A DNA stretch of 64,000 bases from Coffea arabica (Eukaryota; Streptophyta; Magnoliopsida; Gentianales; Rubiaceae). Numbering within the stretch: position 1 is the stretch's first letter; each line of letters opens with the position of its first letter. Shown here piece after piece: positions 50,201-62,490 of this stretch. The notes below the pieces were generated by a model. It saw nothing but the letters and a program-made list of their open reading frames with translations. It had not been told where the DNA came from and searched no databases. Where the stretch lies: assembly GCF_036785885.1 (NCBI RefSeq), contig NC_092320.1:11347557-11411556 (forward strand). The letters run 5' to 3'. The translations under genes and the position numbers were made by a program.

Positions 50201-52295
50201 TTTTTAATAAAAAAGTATACTAAATGTATTTAAATTGCTGGTTAATAACGTATTGTGAGAGTTCTAGGTAGTTTTCTTCTCTTCTAAGATTCGTAGTGAG
50301 AGTTTTAGCTATTTTTTTTCTATTATTATATCTGAATTTTTTCAGATTTTGATTGTCAGGTTTAGAATTTGTTGAGTCTACTCAACATGTTGTAATATTT
50401 GAACTCGAAACAGTTAATTAGTAGATTTGGCGATTGAAATCATACATACACGTTCTTAGGTTTACCATGATTTTATCTTAATTTTTATTTATTCTTTAGG
50501 TCTGTAGTATCCATTCTTTTCAAATCTTTTCTTTGATATTTGTGTATATGATTGATGATGTAACTTCTACCATTAGTACAGATTTTTATCAAATTATAAT
50601 GTTTTACTTAATTCTAGATACACCATTAAAGTAATGTAATTTGTTTTTTAAGAAAGAATTGGAAAACGTCTAGACACGTCATTTTGACTAATAAGGAGCA
50701 AATCCTTATATAAGAATGCGTTTAGAGTAAAGATGTTCTTTGGATTTCAACCGTAAGGATAGGATTATTTTGGGAATGTAAAAGTATTTGAAGTGCAATT
50801 GGAGTATTGAATACAAGTCATTATAGCTAATTTAGTTTTGTTGTAATTACTTAGATGTCCTTTTAGACATTTAAAGCTAGGGTGACAGATATCTGATTGA
50901 ACACTAGGTATAACTAAATTTAGCTTGTATTTTTAGTGAAATTACATAAAAGCCCTTCTAATTATTTAATTGTATTAATATCCAAGTTTCTTAATTTCCT
51001 AAAGCATTTCTCATCAGTTATTTGCAAACTTATGATATAGATATTAAGACACAATTAATGCCAATTAGTAGAGAAGTTTGCTTTCTTGGCCGTTACCCCG
51101 TCTGTTCAAATTCATTTCATTTACTTACAACTTTTTTCCACCACAATCATGTAGCCTATTAAATTCGGATGTTGCTACATTAGCTACTCCTCTTCCCCAT
51201 TTTGCAACACCTTTCTCAATAGGTATATTTTCTTTAGCCAATCTACTTTTTGGTTGTAAGAAATCTCAATAGGTATGTTTCTTTAACCAATCTACTTTTT
51301 TGTTGTAAAAAATCTGTAATCTTAATGGTTGTATGTGCGATAATTTTTTAGTGTTTTAATTCAATTATCCATGTGCATGATAGGGAGGAGATCATATTTG
51401 TTAATTATTATTTGTGGTTTAAAGTAAGTTTATTATCATAAATTTTTCCATATGCAGATTACATCTACTTTTGTTGTTTTAACTATTAGTTATGATAATT
51501 TTCAAATTGTTTGCTATTTTATTGATGATTCCATTTAGGCAAATTTTTCACTTCATTTGATTTGCCAATAGGTTTAGCTATCCACTTAGAACGATTTGGC
51601 TAGAAATCTAAAGTATGTATTTTATTACTTTTAATTGTTTTCTTGAATTGAGTGGTCTAAGATATTTTAGTACTTTATTTGATATGGTTATTCCTCTAAA
51701 TTAGCATGTTAGTTGTTGTATATATTTGCAACTAAATCAAAAACTGATATTTAGTGATTGTAATCCCTATCGAGAAGGAGGTGCTTTACTATATGTTCTA
51801 AATTATACAATAAATCATAATTAATTGATTGGTGAGTGTGAAGGTCTCATGGTGATATGTTCTTGGAATTAATATAAATTCAAGAATTTGGCTTGCAAGA
51901 ACCGAAATTCCACTAGCAATAATTTTCTTCAAATATGCTAATTGTTCAAATCTCACTTATATGACAAGATAATGTAATGGATTGCCCTTATATTAAGGTC
52001 AAATTCAAACTAAACAACAGATTTTAATATCTATAAAGTGCATGAGCAGATATAAGTAGGTCTTTTATTTTATTAGGTTAGGTGCAAAGTAGTTGATCAT
52101 ATCTTATAATTATGTTTCATTGCATATTAGTATATTTTTTAACTCAATATTTAACTTATGATTTTTCTGTTTAATATCATATATTAAAATTGTCATACTT
52201 CAATTCGTATGCTATAAAATATCAAATAATAATTATTAATCATTTTTAATTATAGATACTAAACTTCCGCACGTCATGCGGGCTTTTCCCCCTAG
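50201..52295 (+). mobile_element. Helitron-like element, 3' end defined, left border unknown
   Basis: The right end is a hairpin CCGCACGTCATGCGG, short spacer GCTTTTCCCC, and CTAG at 52292-52295 followed by T, the Helitron 3' signature. The AT-rich stretch to its left has no gene. The start given is nominal because no 5' TC end could be chosen. Confidence 0.5.
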
Positions 52296-52703
52296 TCATA
52301 TAAATAACTTCCAAAGAAACTAAATGACCAGAGACAAAACTTTTTGATTTGTGTTTGTTCATATTTCAATTTCATCAAATCATAAATTAGTCCTACAATA
52401 TATTCATACCTGAAAATTTTATTGGGAGCAAACCTAAAATTAATTGAAGGGATATGCAATTGTGTGGGCACAGCCCCGTGGCTTCAGCGTCCCTGCCTTA
52501 ACCCGCGACCGGTCTGGTGTCGTAACTCAGTACAAGTGCCCCACATGGCAGGTTTTTTAAACTCAATTAACGGAGGAGGATTCATTTCCAATCCGACATT
52601 TCCATATGATCATTGCAAAAGAAAGTCATCAAGACAATTATCCACAAGCGTTAATAAGGCAAGCACCGCACGCCCACGTCTTTGCTTTTTGCATGCTCAC
52701 AGG

Positions 52704-52768
52704 TAAGCTGCAAACGAATCCAACTCGAACTCGAGCTCAAAATATTAAATTCGTTAGCTCGCGAGCTC

Positions 52769-52804
<36 letters not shown>

Positions 52805-53046
52805 TTTTATTTTAAGTATATATATATTTTCTTATTTTAATAGTAAAATTACATATATCCTTAATAATTTATTATTTATTAAGAAAAAATTATTTTATTT
52901 ATTTTTTAAAAAATAAAATAAATATTTTTTATTTTTTTTTCGAGCTCGAACTTTAAATTGCCAACTCGTCGAACTTGATAAAATTTAGTCAAAACTAGAT
53001 TCGATTAGTCCAAAGTTCAACTCGACTCGATTCATTTGCAGTCCTA
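52704..53046. mobile_element. hAT-type MITE, 343 bp, 8-bp target duplication with one mismatch
   Basis: CTCACAGG (52696-52703) and CTCACTGG (53047-53054) flank it. Ends TAAGCTGCAAACGAATC and GATTCATTTGCAGTCCTA match the family at 14091-14552. A (TA)n run lies at about 52771-52798. More diverged, so older than the 14091 copy. Confidence 0.82.
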
Positions 53047-53561
53047 CTCACTGGCCAACTTTTCCACCTTCCTCGATGTTCAGCAGCCATGGTAATGATT
53101 GACTTTTCTTTTTCTTTTTTTTTTTTGTGTTAAAAGGCGTCCTTTCAAATTTCCACCATCGTAGTAGAAGAAAAACAAGAAAAGAATATAACAACAATTT
53201 TCTTTTGCCATCAAGGCGGGAGCGTGTCCTTGCAAATGGGCGGGGTAATGATTGACTGGATACAAAACCAGCATTCACTTAGGGAAAGAAGAAGAAGAAA
53301 GAATTAAGGGGCCGCTTGGTTTATGTTTAGGAATCGGAATTGTAATTGGAATCATTTACAAAAAATTAGTATGGATTTTGGACAAAGGTATGATTACAAA
53401 TGGGGGTGCTTGGTAAATATTGGTAAGGAATGGGTATCAAATTTAATAATCAATTTTTTACCTTTAATTTCTTTTTTCATTTCATATCTTTCTTCTTTCT
53501 CGTTCAAATGCTTATCCCACATACCCATCCACCATATATATATTCATATATAAATATAATA

Positions 53562-53729
53562 GGTTTGTTTGGATTGAGCATTATTTCTCCAATTTTATTT
53601 GCTTACATCATCATTACAATTTTCAATATACCTTTTTATCTTTTCGATTACCTTTTTATCTCACATACATCACATCACAAAAAGTGCTACAGTAAAAATA
53701 TTCCAAATAACTTACAATCCAAACAAACC
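53562..53729. mobile_element. MITE with 15-bp inverted ends, nested in the Harbinger-like element
   Basis: GGTTTGTTTGGATTG at the left and CAATCCAAACAAACC at the right are perfect inverses, 168 bp apart end to end. The inner CTTTTTATCTCACATACATC and AGTGCTACAGTAA ties it to the family at 41841. Confidence 0.85.
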
Positions 53730-53749
53730 AAATAATTTTCTGTTTAAAT

Positions 53750-54760
53750 ATATTTATATTTATATTTATATAAATATATAAATATATTTATTTATATATA
53801 TTTATATAAATTTATAAATATATTTATTTCAATTTTGTTTTATAATATGTATATTAATATGTATATTTCAATTATGTATATTATATATATATAAATTATT
53901 ACTTATATTTATATAAATTTATAAATATATTTATTTCAATTTTGTTTTATAATATGTATATTAATATGTATATTTCAATTATGTATATTATATATATAAA
54001 TTATTACTTTTATTTATATAAATTTATAAATATATTTATTTCAATTTTGTTTTATAATATGTATATTTCAATTATGTATATTATATATATAAATTATAGT
54101 AATATTAATATGTATATTTCAATTATGTATATTATATATATTATATCAATTGAAATAAATAATATATATTTATATATAAATATTTTTGTTTAAAATATAT
54201 TTATATATATTTATAAATTTATTTATATTTATATTTATATAAATATATAAATATATTTATTTCAATTTTGTTTTATAATATGTATATTAATATATATTAA
54301 TATGTATATTTCAATTTGTATATTTCAATTATGTATATTATATATATAAATTATAGTAATATTAATATGTATATTTCAATTATGTATATTATATATATTA
54401 TATCAAATGAAATAAATAATATATATTTATATATAAATATTTTTTTTAAAATATATTTATATATCTTTATAAATTTATTTATATATATTTATTTCAATTT
54501 TGTTTTATAATATGTATATTTCAATTAATATTTATATTTTATTATATATATAAATTATATTAATATTAATATGTATATTAGATATATTATATCAATTGAA
54601 ATAAAAATATATATATTTATATATAAGTATAAATATTTATAAATATATATTTAAATTTTTTTATAATATGTATATTAATATATATATATTAAATATATAT
54701 TAATATACATATTATAAAACAAAATTGAAATAAAAAATATTATATATATAAATAAATATT
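53750..54760. repeat. AT-rich minisatellite, units of about 90-110 bp
   Basis: Repeated TTTATTTCAATTTTGTTTTA, then TAATATGTATATT(AATATGTAT)ATTTCAATTATG and TATATATAAATTATTAC, in at least five irregular copies, nearly all A/T. Open frames here are periodic artefacts. Confidence 0.88.
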
Positions 54761-54997
54761 AATATATAGAAATAGAGCCAGTATATATTTTAAAAAAATC
54801 CCAAAAATAATTTTTTTTAAGATTTTGGAATCAAATGTGGGATTCATCAAAATCCTCCAATCTACTTGAGTATGGAGAGTTGCTGATTTTTCATGAATCA
54901 TTCCAAGATTTCAAAACCTATACCCATTAGCCAAGCAACAATTTTGGGACTCAATCCAATTCTTGATTCCTATACCCTCCAACCAAGCACCCCCTAA

Positions 54998-57348
54998 GTG
55001 AAGAAAATACAACGGAATTACTGAATGTGGCAAGCAGAAAGACGCGCAAGTTGTTGGGCTTCCCACCTTATTATTTTGATGTTTGGACATGAATATGGAT
55101 CAGGCCCGCCGCCTGACAGTGACAGCATAAATTTGCAGCGCAAGTTGTTGATCAAAATAAATGATAGTAGTAGCACTACTGCTCCTAAAAATGGGCAGAC
55201 GCGACGACAATTACTGCTAATGTCCTGTGCGAGCAATTTATTCCATTCATGCAATTTCACAGAGCTGGCGTCTCGCTGGAAAGACTATTTGAGCAGTCAA
55301 TTCCGGTTGGATTTTCCATATAGATATTAATAATACTCCTGGTGCTGATTTTCTTGGACGAGTCAAACAGAAACAGATTTTTATAGTTTCTTTTTTTCTT
55401 TTTTTTTTTTTTATATAACAATCACAAGGTCCTGATATTTTAGGAAAATTCCGTGTCAGTTTCTGTGTCTTTATTTTAATTTCATAGCGTACTGCGTAAA
55501 TTACTTCAAATTACTACTTTCAGAAATATGAAGTTGGCCGGAAAACTCTTCTGATAGAAATTAAACGACTGCTACGGTAGGTCTCATAATTTTACACGAT
55601 ATTAAATATAAAAATAGAAGTAAATTGCCATTAACGGCGAGAGGAATTGTCAAAATGACAACTATATCTGCGGCGGCTGAAATATCCCCCCAACGTCGTT
55701 ATATCCAAACAAAAATTGTCGAGTTGGGGCCCCAAAAAAAAAAAAAAAGAATGACAAAGGTTGAAGAGAAAACGATTATAAAATTCCGGGGAGTGGTAAA
55801 GAATTTTGTGTGTGTGTGTGTGTGTTTTTGGAATAAGAAAGTTTGAAATTATGCTAAGTGATACGGATAAGGGTGTAAACGAATCTAATCAAATCCAGTA
55901 CATTAGCGTTCAAATTTATTTAATTATCTCAAATAATTTACTATCCAAACACACTTCTAATTAGCTATGATTTTGTACCGTCAAATGAAACCCGAAGATT
56001 ACAAAGTTATATTTATTGATTTCTTTTAACATCTATCAGGTTGTTATATACTGACAGTGTGTGTTTGCATAGAGCTCTTTTTAAAGGACAAATATTCTTT
56101 CTGCGGAAAAAGAAAGGAAAAAGAGATTATGATAGGACAACGAGTTAACTGAGTATCCATTTAAAGTTGAAAAGAAACAAATTTGGGCATACTTTGATTT
56201 TAACACCCAAAAAAAAAAAAAAAAGCTTTTATGGCATTCAGTTACATATTAAAAGGAGAATTGATATGAATATGACGATATGAGGAAAAATACAGATACT
56301 AAAATTTAAAAATAAAGACAAAATGAAAAAAAAAAGAAGGAAATGGCTGATACTACTTTAATGTTTATTACAAAAAAGAAGCAAAAAATGCAAATTGCCG
56401 TCAAATTTAAGCAGTTTCGATTGTCTAAGCTAGATAAAATAAAACAATGGAAAACTCTTAATAATTAGGAATCAAGCAAGCAAGAAAGACGACGACACCA
56501 TAGGGTCGCAAGGAAATTAAAAAAAAAAAAGAAAGAAAGAAAAAAGAACAAAAGCAGACCAAAGCATTTTGGAATCTGGAAATTGAATATTCCTTTAAAT
56601 AAAATGGGGAGATGAATTCTCCCACTTACGGGCGTTGATTTTGATGGATCCTTGTACTGTTGGCCAACAAAGATAAACATCTCATCAATCTACTTTAGGA
56701 ATTGGAAAAAATGATAAAGAGGCCAAATGAGAATTTGCCTCTCGGTGACTACTTTGAGGGGAAAAAAACAAAAGGCACAAGCATTTGACCTTTAAGCAGT
56801 CGTGTACAGTGTAATTAGAAAAAGTAACAGTCATGTGCTGTTCAGTGTATTGTCAGATACAGGAAAAAGAAAGTTTAAAAATAGGCTTGTGATATTAGAC
56901 TTAAACGTCAATCTAATTAAGTGTCTATCTTTGAAAAAAAAAAAAGATAATAGACTTAAACCTCAAGGAAATTTTGATGCTTCGCTTAATAAAGGGAAGA
57001 ATGGAGTAGAGAATTCACATTTTGGCTTTGGCGAAACTAGTCCGTCAGCAACATGCATTAATTAATTAAGGTTTTCAAGCTAAAGAGCATGCATTAATTA
57101 AGGTTTTATATCCCTCCCTTGCAGCATGCAATTGATTTGACCTTCTTTCTTCTTCTTCTTCTTCTTGTCCCCAGCCACCTTTCCTTAATAGTAATTAGTA
57201 TTGCTTGGGTAGGTGCACAGTGACAGAGATAAAAAACTACACTACCAGCAATTACGAGATGCTAATCAAAGATTAGTTGAATTTTAATTGAGTGTGGATT
57301 CTACTTAAAGATTAACCTGACAGAACCCATTACTCTGCATTATCAGTA
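54998..57348. other. Spacer without recognised gene
   Basis: Contains a (GT)n run (55808-55826), several A or T homopolymers (55393-55414, 55734-55749, 56205-56224, 56519-56531) and a (TTC)n run near 57145-57168. No domain-bearing open frame. Confidence 0.4.
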
Positions 57349-57701
57349 CTCCCTCCGTCCCACTTTGATAGTCTTATTTTCCTTTTTCGTCTGTTCCAAA
57401 TTGTAGTCCACTTTCCCATTAAGAAATATAGTAATCTTTTAAATTGTCTAAAATGCCCTTATTAAATATCTTGTTATTAATACATTGTTATTAAATACTA
57501 ACCCACTACATTGAATACATTGAGCTTTTCCAATACTAACCCATTAGCTGTAACTGATATTAATTGGCACTCTTCGTGATTAGCATAAGGGTATTTTAAG
57601 AAATTATTAATCTAAATTTATGTTTCCAACCAAATTAATTACACTTTCTTAATCTGTGTAAAAAAAAAAAAACCAAGACTAACAAAATGGGACGGAGGGA
57701 G
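57349..57701. mobile_element. Stowaway-type MITE
   Basis: CTCCCTCCGTCCCACTTTGA to GGGACGGAGGGAG, TA at 57347-57348 and 57702-57703. Same subfamily as 42208-42547. Confidence 0.88.
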
Positions 57702-57869
57702 TATTATATTTACTAGTGCGCCTTTCATCAGTCAAATACGCTGATTAAGACTAGCTAATAAGTCAAATCAATTTCATGAGAATTAGTGTCAGCAAATGTA
57801 TGCATTAACCAAAGAAAATGAAATCAACTTCTCTACTGTTGTGAGGTGATTCATCCGTTGCTTTAACCC

Positions 57870-58181
57870 TTTTTTTTTTTTTTTTGAGAGCGCGATAAAT
57901 TCTATACCATACATACTGCTGCTTTATATTAGGAGAAGCGGGAGAAAGACCCAAAGGGATCAAAAGATAATCCAACAATGATAGAATCACCACCAACTCA
58001 GACAAGCATGTAGACACCCACTAATCGAATATTTCAGGATATCCCGGACACTAGAATGTAGGTCAAGGAATCGATTCAATCTCTCAATCTTTACACGACC
58101 AATTGATCCCTTGGCCTATACACGATCTCCTGATCTATACATCCAAGTAGAGTCTCTCTTTTGGTAGCCAGCTACTTAGGT
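57870..58181 (-). mobile_element. Retroposed sequence with A tail and ~16-bp target duplication (SINE or truncated LINE)
   Basis: TTCATCCGTTGCTTTAACC (57850-57868) and TTCATCCGTTGATTTACCG (58182-58200) flank about 310 bp. On the minus strand the body ends in a long A run (T run at about 57870-57886 on +). No pol III boxes were clear, so a 5'-truncated LINE is as likely as a SINE. Confidence 0.6.
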
Positions 58182-58200
58182 TTCATCCGTTGATTTACCG

Positions 58201-59067
58201 GTGGTCATAAATTTTGGGTGAAATACGTGAAGTCCCTTAGCTGTTATTGGTTGGTGAAGAAGAAAGGGAGTTTTTTTTCCGATAAAAAAGAAAGGGAATT
58301 AAAACCATCCTTTCGAATTTATTGTCCAAATTTGAAATGGATGGATAGCAATCCAATTCAGTCAACATTTGAGAATGAGGCCACAAGAATTTGAGCCGTG
58401 TCATCATCGATTAACTCTCTTTTCTCTTTCACTCAGCTTGAGATTCCTGTGGACTGCCTGCCGTTTAGCGCTCGTGGCTGACAATTGAGACAGACTTCGA
58501 AATAGAAGCTTTGACTGGATATGGCTTCTCATCATTATAATCTGTAATCACATCACATTAAAATAAAAAATCCTTAAATTTTAATTCTAAACTCCGACGA
58601 TAATTGAGTCAAATGAAGCTACTAAAAAAATACTGGTAATGAATAAAAAAAACTCAAACACACACCCCAATAACCGGAAAAATTAAAATACGCCAGGAAA
58701 TGAAGCCCAGGCACAGTTCCAGATGTTGTGTTATTTTGTAATTGTTGTGTTTAATGAGAGAGGGACATTGTAGAAATGCAAATCTTAAATTATTAACAAG
58801 CAGAAATATTTGATACTATGTACAAAATTTTTTTTTTTTTGGGATGATCCTTATCAATTGATCACCTCCAAAACTAAATAGTAAATACCACTATCTCTTC
58901 GTATTATTAATTAATTATAATAATAATTTGCTTCTAGTCAGGGCAAGGCAAGGCCGGGCCAGTCCGCCGGCTATTTGATTCTGCGCTGCTGCATCCACCA
59001 CTGAAAATACACCTACCACATAATGGTACCACCTTCACCGCCACCGCAGCTAATTAACGGGGCGCAA
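58201..59067. other. Spacer 3' of the 190-aa gene
   Basis: Nothing recognised apart from a T run at about 58829-58840. The right end is presumably 3'UTR. Confidence 0.4.
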
Positions 59068-59640
59068 CTACTTACTCCATCTCTCAGCCGGCAAACCGTC
59101 CCACAATCTCACCACACTTCCGTCTAGCACCATTAAATCCTGATAACGGTAGAACCCCATATGATCTCCCATCCTCATTCTCATCGTTACCTCCCACCAA
59201 CCTTCCCCGAACCATTGCTTCTCATCCCCGACACATCCGTCCTGGCAGTCAAGTTCTCCGTTTACGTCATCACGTCTATCCTCCTCCTCGTCCTCCTCCC
59301 TCCGATCATAGTAAAGTGTAAACTTCCCGCTCGTTCTTCCCTCTGCATTGAACAAGTACGGCGAAGATGGAGCCGCCACAGTCGAAGGTTTAGCTGCCTC
59401 GACTATAGCAGAAGCCACCACAGCCGTCGCCGATGCAGGCTCAGCCACCAGTCTCTCAACCGGGCGCGATGCTTCACGTGGAAAGTTGCTGCCAGGTAAT
59501 GACGAAGCCTTTAATCTCCACACGCTGACGGCAGCCGTAACAACGGCAACCCACGTCCAGACGTTGTTGACGAGCGTTAACAGGCCGAAGCGCAGGTAGT
59601 CGAATGCCAGAACCTCGAGCGGAGAATCCAGAGCACTCAT
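59068..59640 (-). CDS. Plant-specific membrane-anchored protein of unknown function, 190 aa
   Basis: Single exon with ATG at 59640 and TAG at 59068. Residues about 18-42 form one hydrophobic segment (FGLLTLVNNVWTWVAVVTAA) followed by basic VWRLKA. The middle (50-95) is low-complexity Ala/Ser/Pro-rich, then SGKFTLYYDRREEDEEEDRR, an acidic stretch, and a Trp-rich C-terminal part (KQWFGEGWWEVTMRMRMGDH; YRYQDLMVLDGSVVRLWDG). The patterned C terminus and GC-rich coding sequence against AT-rich flanks support a real gene. I have a general sense that such proteins occur across dicots as uncharacterised entries, but assign no function. Part of the opposite strand is also open, a by-product of high GC. 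Confidence 0.8.
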   Translation of the reverse strand: MSALDSPLEVLAFDYLRFGLLTLVNNVWTWVAVVTAAVSVWRLKASSLPGSNFPREASRPVERLVAEPASATAVVASAIVEAAKPSTVAAPSSPYLFNAEGRTSGKFTLYYDRREEDEEEDRRDDVNGELDCQDGCVGDEKQWFGEGWWEVTMRMRMGDHMGFYRYQDLMVLDGSVVRLWDGLPAERWSK

Positions 59641-59760
59641 TTCTGCTCACTTTCTCTCTCACACAGTCACACAGTAGCGGTAAGAGGACGGTTCCTTTTA
59701 TTAGTAGAGTATTTCTTTCCTTTCCGCCTTCTCGGAAAAGCATGGTGAAAATATGAGTGG

Positions 59761-59769
59761 TATTTATGG
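59761..59769 (-). promoter_or_regulatory. Candidate TATA-like box for the 190-aa gene
   Basis: On the minus strand this reads CCATAAATA, about 120 bp upstream of the ATG at 59640, with a CT-rich leader between (59641-59660). Weak match; no experimental support. Confidence 0.3.
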
Positions 59770-60084
59770 GATGAGAGAGATGAATGGGGGCCGTTGGATT
59801 GGATAGCTGGAAGGCATCTGAGATTAGATGCCAAGAATCGAGAGTGAGATGCGAAAGGAAGATCCGAATATTGATACCCGAACTCTATCAAATTAGCGGA
59901 TGTGAGTTGCCACTTGTATAGTTTGGAGTGGCTGTCGTGCTAAACTTGGGTACCTTACTGTTTACTTGGCAGCCGCCAGAAATTTTTACTGTCGTGCTTG
60001 ATTATTTTACAGAAGAGTTTTATTTACTGTGGAAAATAACAGAAGAGGATATCCACAAATTTTGCATCTTTCTCGACTTACACA

Positions 60085-60455
60085 AAGGCCTCGTTTGGAA
60101 TTAAGGTACTTTTATTTAAAAAGCACTTTTACGCGCTAAAAGTATTTTTGAGACGTTTGATAAATATTATTTGATAAAATTAAAAATAGCAAAAGGTTTA
60201 ATTTAATGCTTTTAAAATAACTTCTGTTGTTTAAAAAATAAAAATAAAACATTGAATTTAATCATTTTATCGTATATTATGAACCAAACAAAGAGATAGA
60301 CAAATTTAAAAAATTTTAAATTACATATTATTCAATACAATAAGTACTTATTGAATTATGTATCCAAACAATATACTTAAAAATACTTATTTATCAAATG
60401 CTCCATCGATGAAGTACTTTTTAACAAGTTATCGAATTTCGAAACCGACCCTTAA
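60085..60455. repeat. Possible diverged MITE
   Basis: Begins GGCCTCGTTTGGAATTAAGG and ends CGAATTTCGAAACCGACCC, with inverse internal AAGTACTTTTT-like motifs and a TCAAATG/TTTGATAA pair. Borders and target duplication are unclear. Confidence 0.35.
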
Positions 60456-60930
60456 AAATCATACGCATACAAACGAGCAATGCTTGCACATAATTAAGAA
60501 GCCCATCAAACAATTAAAAAACTTGGCGTGACTTTACATACGGCATAATCAAACACAATGATCACTCTATGCGAACCATCATTACTGTTGGTTGTTTCAT
60601 GTTTGGATGTAATGAAGGCTCCGGGATAATAATTGAAGAAGAATTGGTTGATTAACGAAGTGCAAGATGATGTAACCAAAACCACTAAGTACAAGTAAAA
60701 CAATACGCTGACAAATGAGGAAAACCAACCGAGGATCAGAACCCAATTTTCTTGAATAGTAATAAATTGATGGACGATCCAATTTATGGTGGGATTGTTA
60801 TGTAAGGGGTTGGTTGGTGGACCAGACATGACTAGGAAAGACGGCAATAATAAATTGAAGGTGACAGCATCCTTGACCAGGAGTATTACTGACTAGCATA
60901 GCATATTTGAGGGCCTTGTTTGGAACCTTG

Positions 60931-62004
60931 GGGCCTGTTTGGAACCTGAGTTTTTTGGGAGTTTGTCTAAAACTTTACTGTAGTGCACTGTAGAAGTTTT
61001 TGAAAAAATTTTGTAGAAGTTTTTGTAAGGTGAAAAACTTTTTTGTAAAAGTTTTTTTAAGGTGAAAAACTTTTTTTCCTTTTCTTTTTTTTTCTTTTTC
61101 TCTTTCTCTTTCTTTTTCTTTTTCTTTCTTTCCTTTTTCTTTTCTTTTCTCTCTTCTTCTTCTTCTTCCTTTTCCCTCCCGCTTCCCTCCCCCGTACCTC
61201 TGCCTTCCCAGTTCCCAGCAGTCATGGCCTGAAGGCCCTACCATTTTTTTTCTTTTCTTTCTTTTTCTCTCTCTTTTTCTTTTTCTTTCTTTCTTTCCTT
61301 TTTCTTTTCTTTCCTCTCTTCCTCTTCTTCTTCTTCTTCTTCCTTCCTTCCCCCTCCCTCTTCCCTCACGGTACCAGACAAACCAGCAGCCCCTCTCCCC
61401 AAATTTTTTTTTTCTTTTTCTCTTCCCCTCTTCTCCCTCTCTGCTCCCCTCTCCCCCTCTACTCCCCTTCACCACCCCTCTCTCCCTCCCGAAGCAGAGA
61501 AGCAGCAGCCATGGCAGAATACAATTTTTTTTTTGTTTTTTCTCTCCCCCTCTCCTCCATCTCCCTCTCCCATTCTCCCCACCTCCCCTTTTGCCCAATT
61601 CGGTCGTCCGACCAGATCGCATCAGCGATCTGGTACCGTCGGTAGCGTGCGACCAGAGACCTTGAATTAATGGGAGGGTGGCCAGGGAGAGAAGGAGAGG
61701 GGGGGAGAGGGAGAGTGAGAGGGAGAAGGAAAAAAAAAGGGGTAGGCCGGCGCCGGAATAGGTGGCCGGCGCCGGAAACAGCGACGGAGGTGGTGGTGGC
61801 CGGCGACGGAGGGGTGGCCGGGAAGGTGTGGTGGATAGGGGTGGGGGAGAAAGAAGAAGAAAAGTAGAAGTTTTTTATGTATTAGATATTTTGAAGTGTG
61901 TAGGTTAAAAAATTTGATAAATTTTTTTGGGTTCCTGTAGCTAAAGTTGTTAAAAAACTAGTAGCTAAAAAACTTGGCCAAAAAACTCGGTTCCAAACAG
62001 GCCC
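60931..62004. mobile_element. Inner GGGCCTGTTTGGAACC element inserted in the terminal repeat of element B (element A)
   Basis: GGGCCTGTTTGGAACCTGAG at the left, CTCGGTTCCAAACAGGCCC at the right. TTG borders it on both sides (60928-60930, 62005-62007), or CTTGG if the outer G/C is counted as target. The left arm carries TTTACTGTAGTGCACTGTAG, and two similar pyrimidine tracts (61075-61190 and 61238-61360) form an internal duplication. The GC-rich open stretch near 61500-61650 is not a recognised gene. Confidence 0.68.
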
Positions 62005-62109
62005 TTGGTTTTTAGGCAAGTTTGTATAATACTAGTTTTTTAACAACTTTTGCTACAGGAACCCCAAAAACTTCTCCCAAAACTTTCGCCCCTTTTTGAA
62101 ACATTTTAA

Positions 62110-62490
62110 CAAAACGACGTCATTTTGGCTGGTTTTTTCCTTTTCAATTCATAGCAACACAGAAGACTCCTTCCTTTGTTTCTTTCGCTGCACAAAAGTT
62201 TTTGCTCTTTCTGTTAGTTCTCCGGAGTCGACCTACTTCTATGCCGGAGTCTACAGTTGATCAGAGCAACGAGAAGCTAAGTGAGTGATTCTCCATTTTG
62301 TTGGTGAAACCCATTCGAAAAGCTTCATTGGTCAATTGCGAGTTCAGAAACTGGGCGCAGAGGGGAAGGGGTGGCGGGGCAAAGGGGGAATGGGCAGCTT
62401 GCTTCCACTGGTGGCTGGCGGGGCTAATTCACTGAGCCTATCCGCTCGCAATCCGTATGGGACGTCTTCCTCTGAGCTGGTGAGGGAAGG
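62110..62490 (+). pseudogene. Gene-like captured fragment inside element B
   Basis: AACGACGTCATTT (62113-62125), a motif often near plant gene starts, precedes a leader-like stretch. Then comes ATGCCGGAGTCTACAGTTG ending AAGCTAAGTGAGT, which could be a short first exon with a donor. A second stretch encoding SLLPLVAGGANSLSLSARN and PYGTSSSEL ends at GTGAGG, also donor-like. GC content and codon pattern differ from the rest of the element. Source gene not recognised. Confidence 0.4.

Larger units (their letters stand above)
53308..54994. mobile_element. Harbinger-like non-autonomous element, 1.69 kb, TAA duplication
   Basis: Left end GGGGCCGCTTGGTT and right end AACCAAGCACCCCC are inverse; TAA lies at 53305-53307 and 54995-54997. 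Subterminal AGGAATCGGAATTG and CAATTCTTGATTCC are also inverse. It holds a nested MITE (53562-53729) and a large AT minisatellite. No transposase. Confidence 0.72.

Noticed and set aside
52440..52560. GC-rich patch (CACAGCCCCGTGGCTTCAGC...) that looked like a SINE head
   Set aside because: No A tail, B box or flanking duplication could be found.
53942..54510. Ile/Tyr/Asn-rich open frames
   Set aside because: Periodic translation of the AT minisatellite.
59161..59599. Plus-strand frames of 83-112 codons
   Set aside because: Antisense of the GC-rich 190-aa gene; no independent features.
60975..61622. 215-codon minus-strand frame
   Set aside because: Arg/Lys/Glu-rich translation of pyrimidine tracts in element A; no domain.
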